A stretch of 64,000 nucleotides of DNA from Spirochaetota bacterium (GTDB taxonomy: Bacteria; Spirochaetota; Spirochaetia; Treponematales; Treponemataceae), in contig JAEWSQ010000007.1 of assembly GCA_023398165.1 (NCBI GenBank), positions 124,001 through 188,000 on the forward strand, written 5' to 3'. Below the pieces are notes generated by a model. It did not search any database and was not told where the DNA came from. It saw only the letters and a program-made list of their open reading frames with translations. Numbering within the stretch: position 1 is the stretch's first letter; each line of letters begins with the position of its first letter. The position numbers and the translations under genes were made by a program. Of this stretch, positions 52,554 through 61,179 are shown one piece after another.

Positions 52554-52722
52554 AGAAATAGCTCTTAGTCTTGCAGTTTATCCAATGTTATGACTTCTTA
52601 TATGATGACTTTTTTTTTATCAGAATTGCTTAGAAGCATACCGCTTTTACACCTCTATTAAAATGGTGAAAATGTGATATACTTTGTGGAGCAAAGATGA
52701 TTTTGTTTAGCAGGAGCAGTAT

Positions 52723-53886
52723 ATGAATAAACAACAGGAAAGCATTCACGATCTTGAAAAAGAAGTACAGGGTTATGTACTGCGCATGGAAGAAATTGAA
52801 AAAAGCATAGGAACCATTGTTTTACCGGCACAGGATAAACGTCTTTCTAGCAGTGAAATTGCATCGTATGCATCCCTTATTCAGGATCAAAAACTGATAA
52901 TGGATGACATTGCAATGATAGAAAATCTGCAGGCGCAGATTACTTCTGTAAAGGCGGAACAGAAGGCTGTTCAGGAAAAAATTGCTTCACTTTCTTCTGA
53001 GTGGAGCGAACTGTATAAGGTTTTTGGAAAAACACTACTATCAAATTATACCCCTCAAATGGCCGGAATTTACGGTTCACAGTTTACAGAAATTCAAAAT
53101 TTGATTTCAAAAATTGATGAAATGGAAATTCAATACGATACCGATAAAAAGGCTCTTGAGACACAGGGTTTTTTCTCCAAAATGATAAATCAGGTAAAGC
53201 TTTCTTCTCTGGGTACTTCCATTTCAGCTCAAAAAAGAAGGCTTGAAAACTTGTATGCTTCAACCGGAAAAACTGTTTTTGAATCTAATGCTCTTTCAAA
53301 AGAGTATGAAAATAAAACGCTTGATGTTCTTATTTCAGCGTCTATGGACAATCTTGTATCGCTGGGGAAGGAAATAGATACTGAGAAAAAAATGCTTGAT
53401 GCAGCACTAATTGAGGAAAAATCCCTTGTTACCTCGCTTGACGGCATTGGTATAAGCGGTAGTTTTAACAAAAAATTTGAGTACTTTTCATCAAAACTCC
53501 AGACAAAACAGGAAAAAATCCTTGAGTTTTATAAAAAAACGGGAGACGCGTATATTACCTCCTACATTTCTCCCGAAGGTTCCATGCTCAGCGATATTCC
53601 GTCTGATATTGACTCCTCTGTCTCCCAGATGATATTGGAAGCACAAAAACTTAAGACTGCATTATATACCGCGTCTCAAAAAATTGAAATTTTAAAGATT
53701 ACGGCTCAAATTGAAGATAAGGAGAAATCTATTGCCTCGATGCAGCAGTCTATTGCGGATAATGAAGTTCGAATAAGCAGGATGCAGGCGCAGAATGCCG
53801 AACTTGCCGGAAAAATTACTGCACAGGCAGACGGAAAAGATGAACTTCTTCGTAAAAAAGCAGAACTTGAAAAAACAATCAAATAA
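52723..53886 (+). CDS. Long coiled-coil protein of unknown function
   Basis: The 387-residue cytoplasmic protein has no signal peptide or membrane helix. It is rich in Glu, Lys, Gln and Ser, with extended heptad-like coiled-coil segments at the N-terminus (1-95), middle (190-265) and C-terminus (320-387, 'QIEDKEKSIASMQQSIADNEVRISRM'). I recognise no enzymatic motif. A structural or scaffold role is possible. GGAG precedes the ATG. parE starts 73 bases later from its own promoter. Confidence 0.75.
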   Translation: MNKQQESIHDLEKEVQGYVLRMEEIEKSIGTIVLPAQDKRLSSSEIASYASLIQDQKLIMDDIAMIENLQAQITSVKAEQKAVQEKIASLSSEWSELYKVFGKTLLSNYTPQMAGIYGSQFTEIQNLISKIDEMEIQYDTDKKALETQGFFSKMINQVKLSSLGTSISAQKRRLENLYASTGKTVFESNALSKEYENKTLDVLISASMDNLVSLGKEIDTEKKMLDAALIEEKSLVTSLDGIGISGSFNKKFEYFSSKLQTKQEKILEFYKKTGDAYITSYISPEGSMLSDIPSDIDSSVSQMILEAQKLKTALYTASQKIEILKITAQIEDKEKSIASMQQSIADNEVRISRMQAQNAELAGKITAQADGKDELLRKKAELEKTIK

Positions 53887-53921
53887 GAACGTCTTCTGCG
53901 TATAAGGACTTTTTTTCTTTG

Positions 53922-53951
53922 TTTACATTTTTTTTCTCTTTGTGCTATACT
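53922..53951 (+). promoter_or_regulatory. parE promoter TTTACA-N18-TATACT, leaderless type
   Basis: The -10 ends eight bases before the ATG at 53960, and no Shine-Dalgarno site is present. It would drive parE and parC. Confidence 0.55.
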
Positions 53952-53959
53952 TAACTATT

Positions 53960-55795
53960 ATGGGTGGAGAAAAAACAGAGAAAAAGACTCAGGCTGTGTA
54001 TGATGAATCAAAAATCAAGCACTTGAGTCCGCTGGAGCATATCCGTCTGAGAACGGGTATGTACATAGGCCGTCTCGGTGACGGCACCAATCAGAATGAC
54101 GGTATTTACATTCTTCTCAAAGAAGTTGTCGACAATGCTATCGATGAATTTATCATGGGCAACGGCACAAGCATCGATGTTGAATTAAAAGACAACATGG
54201 TTAAGGTGCGGGACTACGGCCGCGGTATTCCGCTTGGAAAACTCGTGGACTGCGTCTCTCAGATCAATACCGGTGCTAAGTATGATAACGAAGTCTTTCA
54301 GTTTTCTGTAGGTCTCAACGGTGTTGGAACGAAGGCCGTCAATGCGCTTTCCGAGCACTTCCGGGTTGTGTCGGTCAGAGACGGAAAACTGGGAGAAGCA
54401 ATATTCGAACGCGGAAAACTGGTTAAAGAGAGGACCGGCTTTGTCAAGGCAGATGTCAAAAACGGCACATATGTGGAATTTATACCTGATAAACAGGTTT
54501 TCGGCGAGTTTGCATTCAATCAGGAATTCATCGAGAGGCGGATGTGGAATTACGCCTATCTCAATTCGGGTCTTACCATAAACTACAACGGGCAAAAATT
54601 TATAAGCCGGAACGGCCTCCTTGACCTTTTAAATTCAGAACTTGAAGGCGAGAGTTTGTATTCAGTCGGGTATTTCAGGGGAAAACAGCTTGAGTTCTCT
54701 TTTACCCACTCAAATGCCTACGGTGAAAACTATTTTTCCTTTGTTAACGGGCAGTATACTTCTGACGGCGGAACCCATTTATCAGCTTTTAAAGAAGGCT
54801 TTCTTAAAGGCGTTAACGAGTTTTACCGCAAGAATTTTAAAAGCGAGGATGTCCGCGACGGAATGACAGCGGCTGTTGCCGTGAAAATTCAGTCCCCGGT
54901 GTTCGAGAGCCAGACAAAAAATAAACTTGGCAATACTGAAGTCCGGGGCTGGATCGTAAACGAGACCAAGGCGGCGGTCGATGACTGGCTTCACCGCAAT
55001 GCCGAGGCTGCACGGCTTCTTGAGCAGAAAATTGTGGCAAACGAAAAATTGAGAACAGAGCTCAATACGGTAAAAAAAGAAGCACAGGCAGCTGCAAAAA
55101 AGATTGCCCTGAAAATACCCAAACTTAAAGACTGTAAGTATCACCTGGAAGACGGAGAAAAGGGCGAAGGAACTATGATTTTCATTACCGAGGGAGATTC
55201 AGCGACAGGTTCAATGGTATCATCCCGCGATGTAATGAAGCAGGCAATATTCAGCCTTCGGGGAAAACCTGAAAATATGTACGGCCGAAAGAGGGCGGAA
55301 ATTTACAAAAATGCCGAGCTGTATAACTTGATGATGGCGCTCGGTATTGAAACTGATATTGAAGGGCTGCGCTACGAAAAAATAATTATAGCTACCGATG
55401 CCGATAACGACGGATTTCATATACGGAACTTAATGCTGACATTCTTCTTAGGCTACTTTGAAGAACTCGTTACTTCGGGGCGTGTTTTTATTTTGGAAAC
55501 CCCCTTATTCAGAGTGCGCAATAAAAAGGATACTCAGTACTGTTACTCTGAAAGCGAACGGGATGATTCTATTAAAGCTCTGGGCTCTACAGCCGAAGTT
55601 ACCCGGTTTAAGGGACTAGGTGAAATAAGCCCCAAGGAATTCGGACAGTTTATTGGACAGGATATGAGAATAGTTCCGGTGGAAGTAAAATCGCTTAAAG
55701 ATGTACCCAAGCTGCTGGAATTTTATATGGGAAAAAATACTCCCCAGAGACGCGATTTTATTGTAAATAATCTGCTGTCCGATATTGATGCTTAG
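53960..55795 (+). CDS. parE: DNA topoisomerase IV subunit B
   Basis: The 611-residue type IIA topoisomerase ATPase subunit has the GHKL motifs 'EVVDNAIDEF', 'DYGRGIPLGK' and 'GLNGVGTKAVNAL', and the TOPRIM residues 'TEGDSATGSM' and 'ATDADNDGFHIRNLML'. It binds ATP and captures the DNA strand to be passed during decatenation. Partnered with the A subunit directly downstream, it is topoisomerase IV-like, though a spirochaete gyrase pair cannot be excluded from sequence alone. The frame opens at 53942, but the ATG at 53960 is chosen from the promoter position and family alignment. Confidence 0.9.
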   Translation: MGGEKTEKKTQAVYDESKIKHLSPLEHIRLRTGMYIGRLGDGTNQNDGIYILLKEVVDNAIDEFIMGNGTSIDVELKDNMVKVRDYGRGIPLGKLVDCVSQINTGAKYDNEVFQFSVGLNGVGTKAVNALSEHFRVVSVRDGKLGEAIFERGKLVKERTGFVKADVKNGTYVEFIPDKQVFGEFAFNQEFIERRMWNYAYLNSGLTINYNGQKFISRNGLLDLLNSELEGESLYSVGYFRGKQLEFSFTHSNAYGENYFSFVNGQYTSDGGTHLSAFKEGFLKGVNEFYRKNFKSEDVRDGMTAAVAVKIQSPVFESQTKNKLGNTEVRGWIVNETKAAVDDWLHRNAEAARLLEQKIVANEKLRTELNTVKKEAQAAAKKIALKIPKLKDCKYHLEDGEKGEGTMIFITEGDSATGSMVSSRDVMKQAIFSLRGKPENMYGRKRAEIYKNAELYNLMMALGIETDIEGLRYEKIIIATDADNDGFHIRNLMLTFFLGYFEELVTSGRVFILETPLFRVRNKKDTQYCYSESERDDSIKALGSTAEVTRFKGLGEISPKEFGQFIGQDMRIVPVEVKSLKDVPKLLEFYMGKNTPQRRDFIVNNLLSDIDA

Positions 55796-55813
55796 AACGG
55801 GAGAAATGCTGGT

Positions 55814-58141
55814 ATGGCCTTTGTAAAAAACTTATTCGATAAAAACTTTTTGGAATATGCAAGCTACGTTATTAGAGACCGTGCAATACCGGATCTTGAG
55901 GACGGTTTAAAACCGGTACAGCGCCGTATAATGCACACGCTGTTTGAAATTGACGATGGAAAATTTCATAAGGTTGCAAACGTCGTAGGACAGTGCATGA
56001 AGTATCATCCTCACGGGGATGCTTCAATCGGCGGTGCTCTTGTCGTTCTTGCAAATAAAGATATATTCATCGACAAACAGGGAAACTTCGGCAATATTTA
56101 CACCGGGGACAGCGCATCCGCTCCCCGTTATATCGAATGCCGCTGTACGCCGATTGCAAAAGATATCTTATATAATCCTGCAATCACACAATTTAATCCC
56201 TCATATGACGGACGGGGTAAAGAGCCTGCCGCTTTCCGTGCAAAACTTCCCATGGTATTGATCATGGGAGCGGAAGGAATAGCGGTTGGAATGTCCACTA
56301 AAATAATGAGTCATAATATCCGCGAAGTTATTGATGCCGAGAAAAAGTGTCTCATGGGTGAGAAATTTAAACTCTATCCCGATTTTCCCACGGGCGGCCT
56401 GTTGGACGTAACGGATTACGAGGACGGACTGGGAAAAATAATCACGAGAGCCAAGCTTGACACCTCCGATCCGAAGCGCATTCTCGTCACCGAGCTTCCT
56501 TTTGGAAGCAGTACAGAGTCGCTCATTGCTTCCATTGAAAACGCTGCAAAATCGGGAAAGGTAAAAATATCATCCATAAGCGACTTTACTACCGATAAAG
56601 TAGAAATTGAAATAAAACTCCAAAGAGGTATTTATTCCGAAGAAGTGGTGGACGCCCTCTATGCCTTTACCGACTGCGAACAGTCAATATCGTGCAATCT
56701 TCTCGTCATCAATAATAATCAGCCCCAGGTAATGACCGTAACCGATGTCATTAAGTACCATGCAAAACAGCTTTCGCAGATTTTAAAAGATGAACTCGAA
56801 CTTGAACGGGCAAACCTGAATGAAAAACTTCATCTTAGAACTCTTGAACGTATTTTCATTGAGGAGAGAATTTATAAACGGATTGAAACCATAAAGACTG
56901 CAGAAGGCGTTGTTAAAGCCGTTATTACCGGTTTTGAGCCTTATAAGGCGGAAATCCTTCGTGAAATAACAGATGAGGATGTTGAGCACCTTTTAAAAAT
57001 ACCGATCCGCAGAATATCGCTGTATGATATCAACAAGAACAGGCAGGAAGTTGAGGAAATAAAGGCCCGCCTCAAGGAGATAGCAAAACTTTTGAAAAAC
57101 CTCCGCGATTATGCGGTGAGCTACCTTGACTCTGTGCTGGCAAAACTAGACAAAAAACTTACCGAACGCAGGACAAAAATTACCAATATTGAAACGGTCG
57201 ATGTACGCGAGGTCGTTAAACGCGACACGCCTCTCCGTTACGATTCATCGACAGGGTATTTAGGAACAGCTGTTTCATCAGGTACAGAGATACTTAGGGT
57301 TACGCCCTTCGACCGTATTTTTATACTCCGGAAAAGCGGTGTGTATATGGTATGCGATGTGCCTGAAAAATTATTTGTTGATTCGGGCATGTGGTACTGC
57401 GGACTTGCCGACAAGGAAGAATTGTCAAAGGTTTTGTTCACCATTATTTACCGGGATCCGAAAACAAAATACGCGTATATTAAACGCTGCCGCATCGAAC
57501 AGTATATTATGAACAGGGATTATATGATTGTCCCTGACGGCATGCAGATAGCACATATAGACTTGAGGGAGAAATTTACCTTTATCTTAAATTATACCCC
57601 GAAACCGCGGCTTAAAATTTTAGAGGAAAAATTCAAGGCCGGCGACTTTGAGGAAAAGGGTCTTAAAGCTTTAGGAGTCCGTCTTTCTGCAAAAGAGGTA
57701 AAAGGCCTCAGTCTGGAAAAGGAAACCAAAAAAGCGGTAAAGGAGGAGCAGAGCGAAGAAAGCAAGGATGATATGCCTCTGTTTCATCAGGAAGTGGAAA
57801 AAAAAACTTCCAAGGTAAATAAAGCGGAACAAGAAAAAGCTAAAGATAGTACTAAGGCCAGGCAGCCTCCAAAAAAAGAAGCACAGAAGGAAAAGAGCCT
57901 TAAAAAAGAAGTTTCCTCCACTACAAGGAACAGTGAAAAAACTGCAGACGCAAAAAAGGCGTCTTCCAAAAAAGCAGCTGCCTCAAAAGCTGAAAAAGAA
58001 ACGGGTAAAAAAGAAAACGGGAAAAAAAGGGCAGTGAAGGTTAAGAATGAAAAAACTGAAACCCCTGTAAAAAAGACAGTTAAAATTGAAAATGCAAAGA
58101 AAGCAGTAAAGAAAGCAGATAAAAAAACGGGTAAGAAGTAA
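55814..58141 (+). CDS. parC: DNA topoisomerase IV subunit A with lysine-rich tail
   Basis: The 775-residue protein has the winged-helix DNA-binding region ('LEDGLKPVQRRIMHTLFEI', 'KYHPHGDASIGGALVVLAN') and the catalytic Tyr in 'SASAPRYIECRCTPI'. It cuts and reseals duplex DNA with ParE, encoded 18 bases upstream. The region where GyrA/ParC have a beta-pinwheel is short. From about residue 630 to the end there is a highly charged tail of about 140 residues, built of Lys, Glu, Ala and Ser in repeated KKA/KTE-type runs, that could bind DNA nonspecifically. Confidence 0.9.
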   Translation: MAFVKNLFDKNFLEYASYVIRDRAIPDLEDGLKPVQRRIMHTLFEIDDGKFHKVANVVGQCMKYHPHGDASIGGALVVLANKDIFIDKQGNFGNIYTGDSASAPRYIECRCTPIAKDILYNPAITQFNPSYDGRGKEPAAFRAKLPMVLIMGAEGIAVGMSTKIMSHNIREVIDAEKKCLMGEKFKLYPDFPTGGLLDVTDYEDGLGKIITRAKLDTSDPKRILVTELPFGSSTESLIASIENAAKSGKVKISSISDFTTDKVEIEIKLQRGIYSEEVVDALYAFTDCEQSISCNLLVINNNQPQVMTVTDVIKYHAKQLSQILKDELELERANLNEKLHLRTLERIFIEERIYKRIETIKTAEGVVKAVITGFEPYKAEILREITDEDVEHLLKIPIRRISLYDINKNRQEVEEIKARLKEIAKLLKNLRDYAVSYLDSVLAKLDKKLTERRTKITNIETVDVREVVKRDTPLRYDSSTGYLGTAVSSGTEILRVTPFDRIFILRKSGVYMVCDVPEKLFVDSGMWYCGLADKEELSKVLFTIIYRDPKTKYAYIKRCRIEQYIMNRDYMIVPDGMQIAHIDLREKFTFILNYTPKPRLKILEEKFKAGDFEEKGLKALGVRLSAKEVKGLSLEKETKKAVKEEQSEESKDDMPLFHQEVEKKTSKVNKAEQEKAKDSTKARQPPKKEAQKEKSLKKEVSSTTRNSEKTADAKKASSKKAAASKAEKETGKKENGKKRAVKVKNEKTETPVKKTVKIENAKKAVKKADKKTGKK

Positions 58142-58243
58142 AAAAAGATGTCAAAATTCTGTGACGTGGGAATTTACACTATTTCATACGATTTTACTAG
58201 CGGTTTCTAGAAACTAATGGTACTATTTATGCGGGAGTCCTGC

Positions 58244-58969
58244 ATGATAGTTACCATACCCCGGCTTATTATTTTTGTCTTAATTTCATTCGGTGCTTTT
58301 ATTGCCTGTCTGCTGGGTTTAGTCCGTTTTATCCGTCAAAAACTCACCCGTGACGATGTTTTCCTCGGCATTATGTACATCTTCAACGGCATATGGATGT
58401 TTTTAGGCGCTCTTGAGTACGTAGGGCTTACTGCATACTTTCCCTTTAATATGTACCGGCTCCAGCTTCCTCTTTTCATTGCCGGTGTTCTTCTCCCGTA
58501 TTTTTATTTTGCCCGTATATATAAGCCCTTTTTTAAGCTGCATTCATACCATATTTTTTTAATACTTAATCCGGCAGCAGCAGCCCTTATTTGTCTTTTA
58601 TTTCCGGATAGTTTCTTTTTCAGTTATAAAACAATGGGACTTTCTCTCATATCAACTCAGGCTCTTCCCACAATACTCATATCGCTCGTGTTGTATACTT
58701 CATCGGTACAGTTTCTAATTCAAATTATTGTTCTTCTGGTAATGATTATAAAACTTTTTAAATATGGAAGTTCAATATCAAAAGCATTTTTAAGACTCTC
58801 CGCCGTCATGTGCTTTTTTACTTTATTGTTTGTGATAATCTGGATTATTGACAGGCTTCTGTCTTTAGGCCTTCTTCCTGTATTATATCTCTATGCTGCA
58901 GCCTTTTTCTGTTCAATTTTTTTAACAGGCTCTGTCGTACCAGTGTATAAAAAAGGTGATGCTCAGTAA
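58244..58969 (+). CDS. Multi-pass membrane protein of unknown function
   Basis: The 241-residue protein has seven or eight hydrophobic helices and little else. It resembles the 7TM sensory region found at the N-terminus of some AraC-type or kinase proteins, but no output domain follows. I do not recognise the family. The ATG at 58244 has GGGAG six bases upstream; in-frame ATGs at 58217 and 58229 lie before this site and are less likely. It is convergent with the membrane gene at 58985, with 15 bases between stops. Confidence 0.7.
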   Translation: MIVTIPRLIIFVLISFGAFIACLLGLVRFIRQKLTRDDVFLGIMYIFNGIWMFLGALEYVGLTAYFPFNMYRLQLPLFIAGVLLPYFYFARIYKPFFKLHSYHIFLILNPAAAALICLLFPDSFFFSYKTMGLSLISTQALPTILISLVLYTSSVQFLIQIIVLLVMIIKLFKYGSSISKAFLRLSAVMCFFTLLFVIIWIIDRLLSLGLLPVLYLYAAAFFCSIFLTGSVVPVYKKGDAQ

Positions 58970-58984
58970 GTAGAAGTACAGTAA

Positions 58985-59659
58985 TCATGCAGAGAAAAGA
59001 TTGTCGATGAATTTTTTTGCAAAATTCACAGCAGGACCAAGCATAAGAACCATGCAGAAAGTGATTATTCCGAATTGTAAACCAAGGATCATGGAAAGAC
59101 TCATGAAAAAAGCATCATAGCACATCCGTAAAATCCGGAACGGGAATTTCGGAATAAGTTTAGAAAGCATAAACGGAAGGGCGTCATAAGGGGAGACACC
59201 AAGACCGGAGGCCATATAGGCCGCAGCTGCAAAAACGAAGAGCAGAAGAGAAGGAATAAGAACTGCGATACGGAGAGAGAGAAAGGTGAATTGTCCGTTC
59301 AAGAAATATGCTTCCGGAATAAGAAGCGTCCAAAGCCAGCGGAAAAAGTCTGCAATGTAGCCTATGAAAATCATATTAAAAACAGTTCCGTAGCCAATAT
59401 TTTTACGGCCGAATAGTATGACAAATACGAAAAGAATTGCATTCGATAAAAACTGCCAGGTACCGAAGCTTATCGGGGTTATACCGGCGAGTGCCACATT
59501 TGTTGCCGTATACGGATCTGTTCCAAAATTTGTCGGAATAAGAAAAGAAACCGAAAAGCCCATAAGAAAAATTCCAATACTCATAATAGCAAAGCGCTTT
59601 TTAAACGCAGGATCTTTCACCGGTTCAACAAATGCTTCAAATAGAATTTGCTTTATCAT
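58985..59659 (-). CDS. YczE/YitT-like integral membrane protein
   Basis: The 224-residue protein has five hydrophobic helices. Repeated 'GLGxxPxD' motifs ('PTNFGTDPYTATNVAL' and 'ASGLGVSPYDALPFML') mark the YczE/YitT membrane family, whose function is unresolved. AAGGA lies five bases before the ATG at 59659; a TTG at 59680 is less likely. It follows icd by 21 bases in the same direction and may be co-transcribed with it. Confidence 0.8.
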   Translation of the reverse strand: MIKQILFEAFVEPVKDPAFKKRFAIMSIGIFLMGFSVSFLIPTNFGTDPYTATNVALAGITPISFGTWQFLSNAILFVFVILFGRKNIGYGTVFNMIFIGYIADFFRWLWTLLIPEAYFLNGQFTFLSLRIAVLIPSLLLFVFAAAAYMASGLGVSPYDALPFMLSKLIPKFPFRILRMCYDAFFMSLSMILGLQFGIITFCMVLMLGPAVNFAKKFIDNLFSA

Positions 59660-59680
59660 ACTATCCTTAGTGAACTCCAA

Positions 59681-60877
59681 TTACAGCCGTGAGGCAATTT
59701 CGTCAATAAATTCCCAGGAGTTGAGAACCTTTTTTGCCTTAGGCTCGGCAAGGGCCGCAAGATCTCCTGTCATAATACCGTCTTCGATTACTTCAAGAGT
59801 TTTCTGTTCAAGTTTATGTGCAAACGAAACGAGTTCTCTCGTGTTGTCAAGTTCGCCTCTTTTTGCAAGAGCGCCGGTCCATGCAAAGATAAGGGCTACA
59901 GGATTTGTCGATGTCTTTTCACCTTTAAGGTAGCGGTAATAATGGCGCTGTACAGTGCCGTGTGCAGCTTCATATTCAAATACACCGTCTGGAGAAACTA
60001 AGACGCTTGTCATCATGGCGAGGCTTCCGCTTGCAGATGCCACCATGTCGCTCATAACATCTCCGTCGTAGTTTTTACATGCCCATAGTATTCCGCCTTC
60101 ATGTTTCATAATACGTGCAACAGCATCATCAATAAGGGTATAAAAATATTCAATACCGGCAGCTTCAAACCTGGCTTTAAATTCCTCATCATATACTTTC
60201 TGGAAGATTTCTTTGAATCTTCCGTCATATGTTTTTGAAATAGTATCTTTTGTTGCAAACCACACGTGTACTTTTTCGCTTAATCCGTAAAAAAAGCAGG
60301 CGCGGGCAAAACTTTCTATAGACTTATCAAGGTTATGAATACCCTGGAGAACGCCGGGTCCTTTCATTTCCATAATCGTTTTACGTACCTCTTTCCCGTC
60401 TTTGCCGGTAAAAACAATTTCAGCTTTTCCGGGGCCTTCTACGTACATTTCACAGTTTTTGTATACATCGCCGTATGCGTGACGTCCGAGAATGAGGGGC
60501 TTTTTCCAGCAGGAAACTGTCGGTTTAATAGTGCTTACAAGAATCGGTTTTCTAAACACAGTTCCATCGAGTTCCGCCCTGACTATACCGTTTGGACTCG
60601 GTGTAAGCTGCTTAAGATTGTACTCTTTTACGCGGTCCTGGTTTGACGTTATGGTCGCACACTTAACACCGACACCGAGTCTTTTTATGGCAGCAGCAGC
60701 TTCATAGGTTATTTTATCATCAGAATCATCGCGGACTTTGAGGCCGAGATCGTAGTATTCAAGTTTTAAGTCTATATAGGGTTCAAGAAGTTTATCTTTA
60801 ATAACTTTCCATAGAATGCGGGTCATTTCATCGCCGTCGAGTTCTGCAACGGCTTTTTTCATCTGTATTTTTGCCAT
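59681..60877 (-). CDS. icd: NADP-dependent isocitrate dehydrogenase, eukaryotic-like type
   Basis: The 398-residue protein belongs to the type II (dimeric, eukaryotic-like) isocitrate dehydrogenases: 'ELDGDEMTRILWKVIK' at the start, 'TITSNQDRVKEY', 'SPNGIVRAELDGTVFRKPI', 'CKNYDGDVMSDMVASASGSLAMMTS' and 'EYEAAHGTVQRHY'. It oxidises isocitrate to 2-oxoglutarate with NADP+. No other citric acid cycle gene is present, so it may supply 2-oxoglutarate for glutamate. AAGGAAG precedes the ATG. Confidence 0.95.
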   Translation of the reverse strand: MAKIQMKKAVAELDGDEMTRILWKVIKDKLLEPYIDLKLEYYDLGLKVRDDSDDKITYEAAAAIKRLGVGVKCATITSNQDRVKEYNLKQLTPSPNGIVRAELDGTVFRKPILVSTIKPTVSCWKKPLILGRHAYGDVYKNCEMYVEGPGKAEIVFTGKDGKEVRKTIMEMKGPGVLQGIHNLDKSIESFARACFFYGLSEKVHVWFATKDTISKTYDGRFKEIFQKVYDEEFKARFEAAGIEYFYTLIDDAVARIMKHEGGILWACKNYDGDVMSDMVASASGSLAMMTSVLVSPDGVFEYEAAHGTVQRHYYRYLKGEKTSTNPVALIFAWTGALAKRGELDNTRELVSFAHKLEQKTLEVIEDGIMTGDLAALAEPKAKKVLNSWEFIDEIASRL

Positions 60878-60949
60878 GGTATCTTCCTTTTAATCAGGCT
60901 TAGCTTGTATAGACCGATAGTATCAAATTTTCAAGGTAGAAACAAGTGA

Positions 60950-61000
60950 GAGGGGGCTTACGCGAAGACGCAAGGGCGCGAAGAAGAGGGGTAAGTTACT
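60950..61000. repeat. GC-rich repeat-like segment
   Basis: A stretch around ACGCGAAGACGCAAGGGCGC looks like an intergenic dispersed repeat: low-complexity GCGAAG and GACGCAAGG units inside an otherwise gene-free gap. Whether it recurs in the genome cannot be seen here. Confidence 0.35.
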
Positions 61001-61025
61001 CAAAAGAGTGAAGATGAAAAAAATG

Positions 61026-61093
61026 CTATTTCTCACTGCCTGCTCCGGTGCCGTACGCTCCTTCGGGGCGTTAATGCAGGGACATAGAAATAG
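61026..61093. repeat. 68-bp MITE-like or structured element with terminal inverted repeats
   Basis: CTATTTCT (61026-61033) and AGAAATAG (61086-61093) are perfect terminal inverted repeats. CCTGC/GCAGG (61039-61043 and 61076-61080) pair inside them, and ACGCTCC/GGGGCGT (61055-61061 and 61065-61071) form an inner hairpin with a TTC loop. It fits a miniature repeat or a structured RNA. The rest of the gap 60878-61179 holds no gene. Confidence 0.6.
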
Positions 61094-61095
61094 GA

Positions 61096-61124
61096 TTGAC
61101 GATTTACAACTCCTCCTATAGAAT
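61096..61124 (+). promoter_or_regulatory. Promoter TTGACG-N17-TAGAAT
   Basis: It lies directly after the 68-bp element and would start transcription about 50 bases before the ATG at 61180. Confidence 0.5.
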
Positions 61125-61179
61125 CGAAGTCCATGACTGTAATAACAAAATCTACAGAAGTGGCATTAAGGAATGAGAA

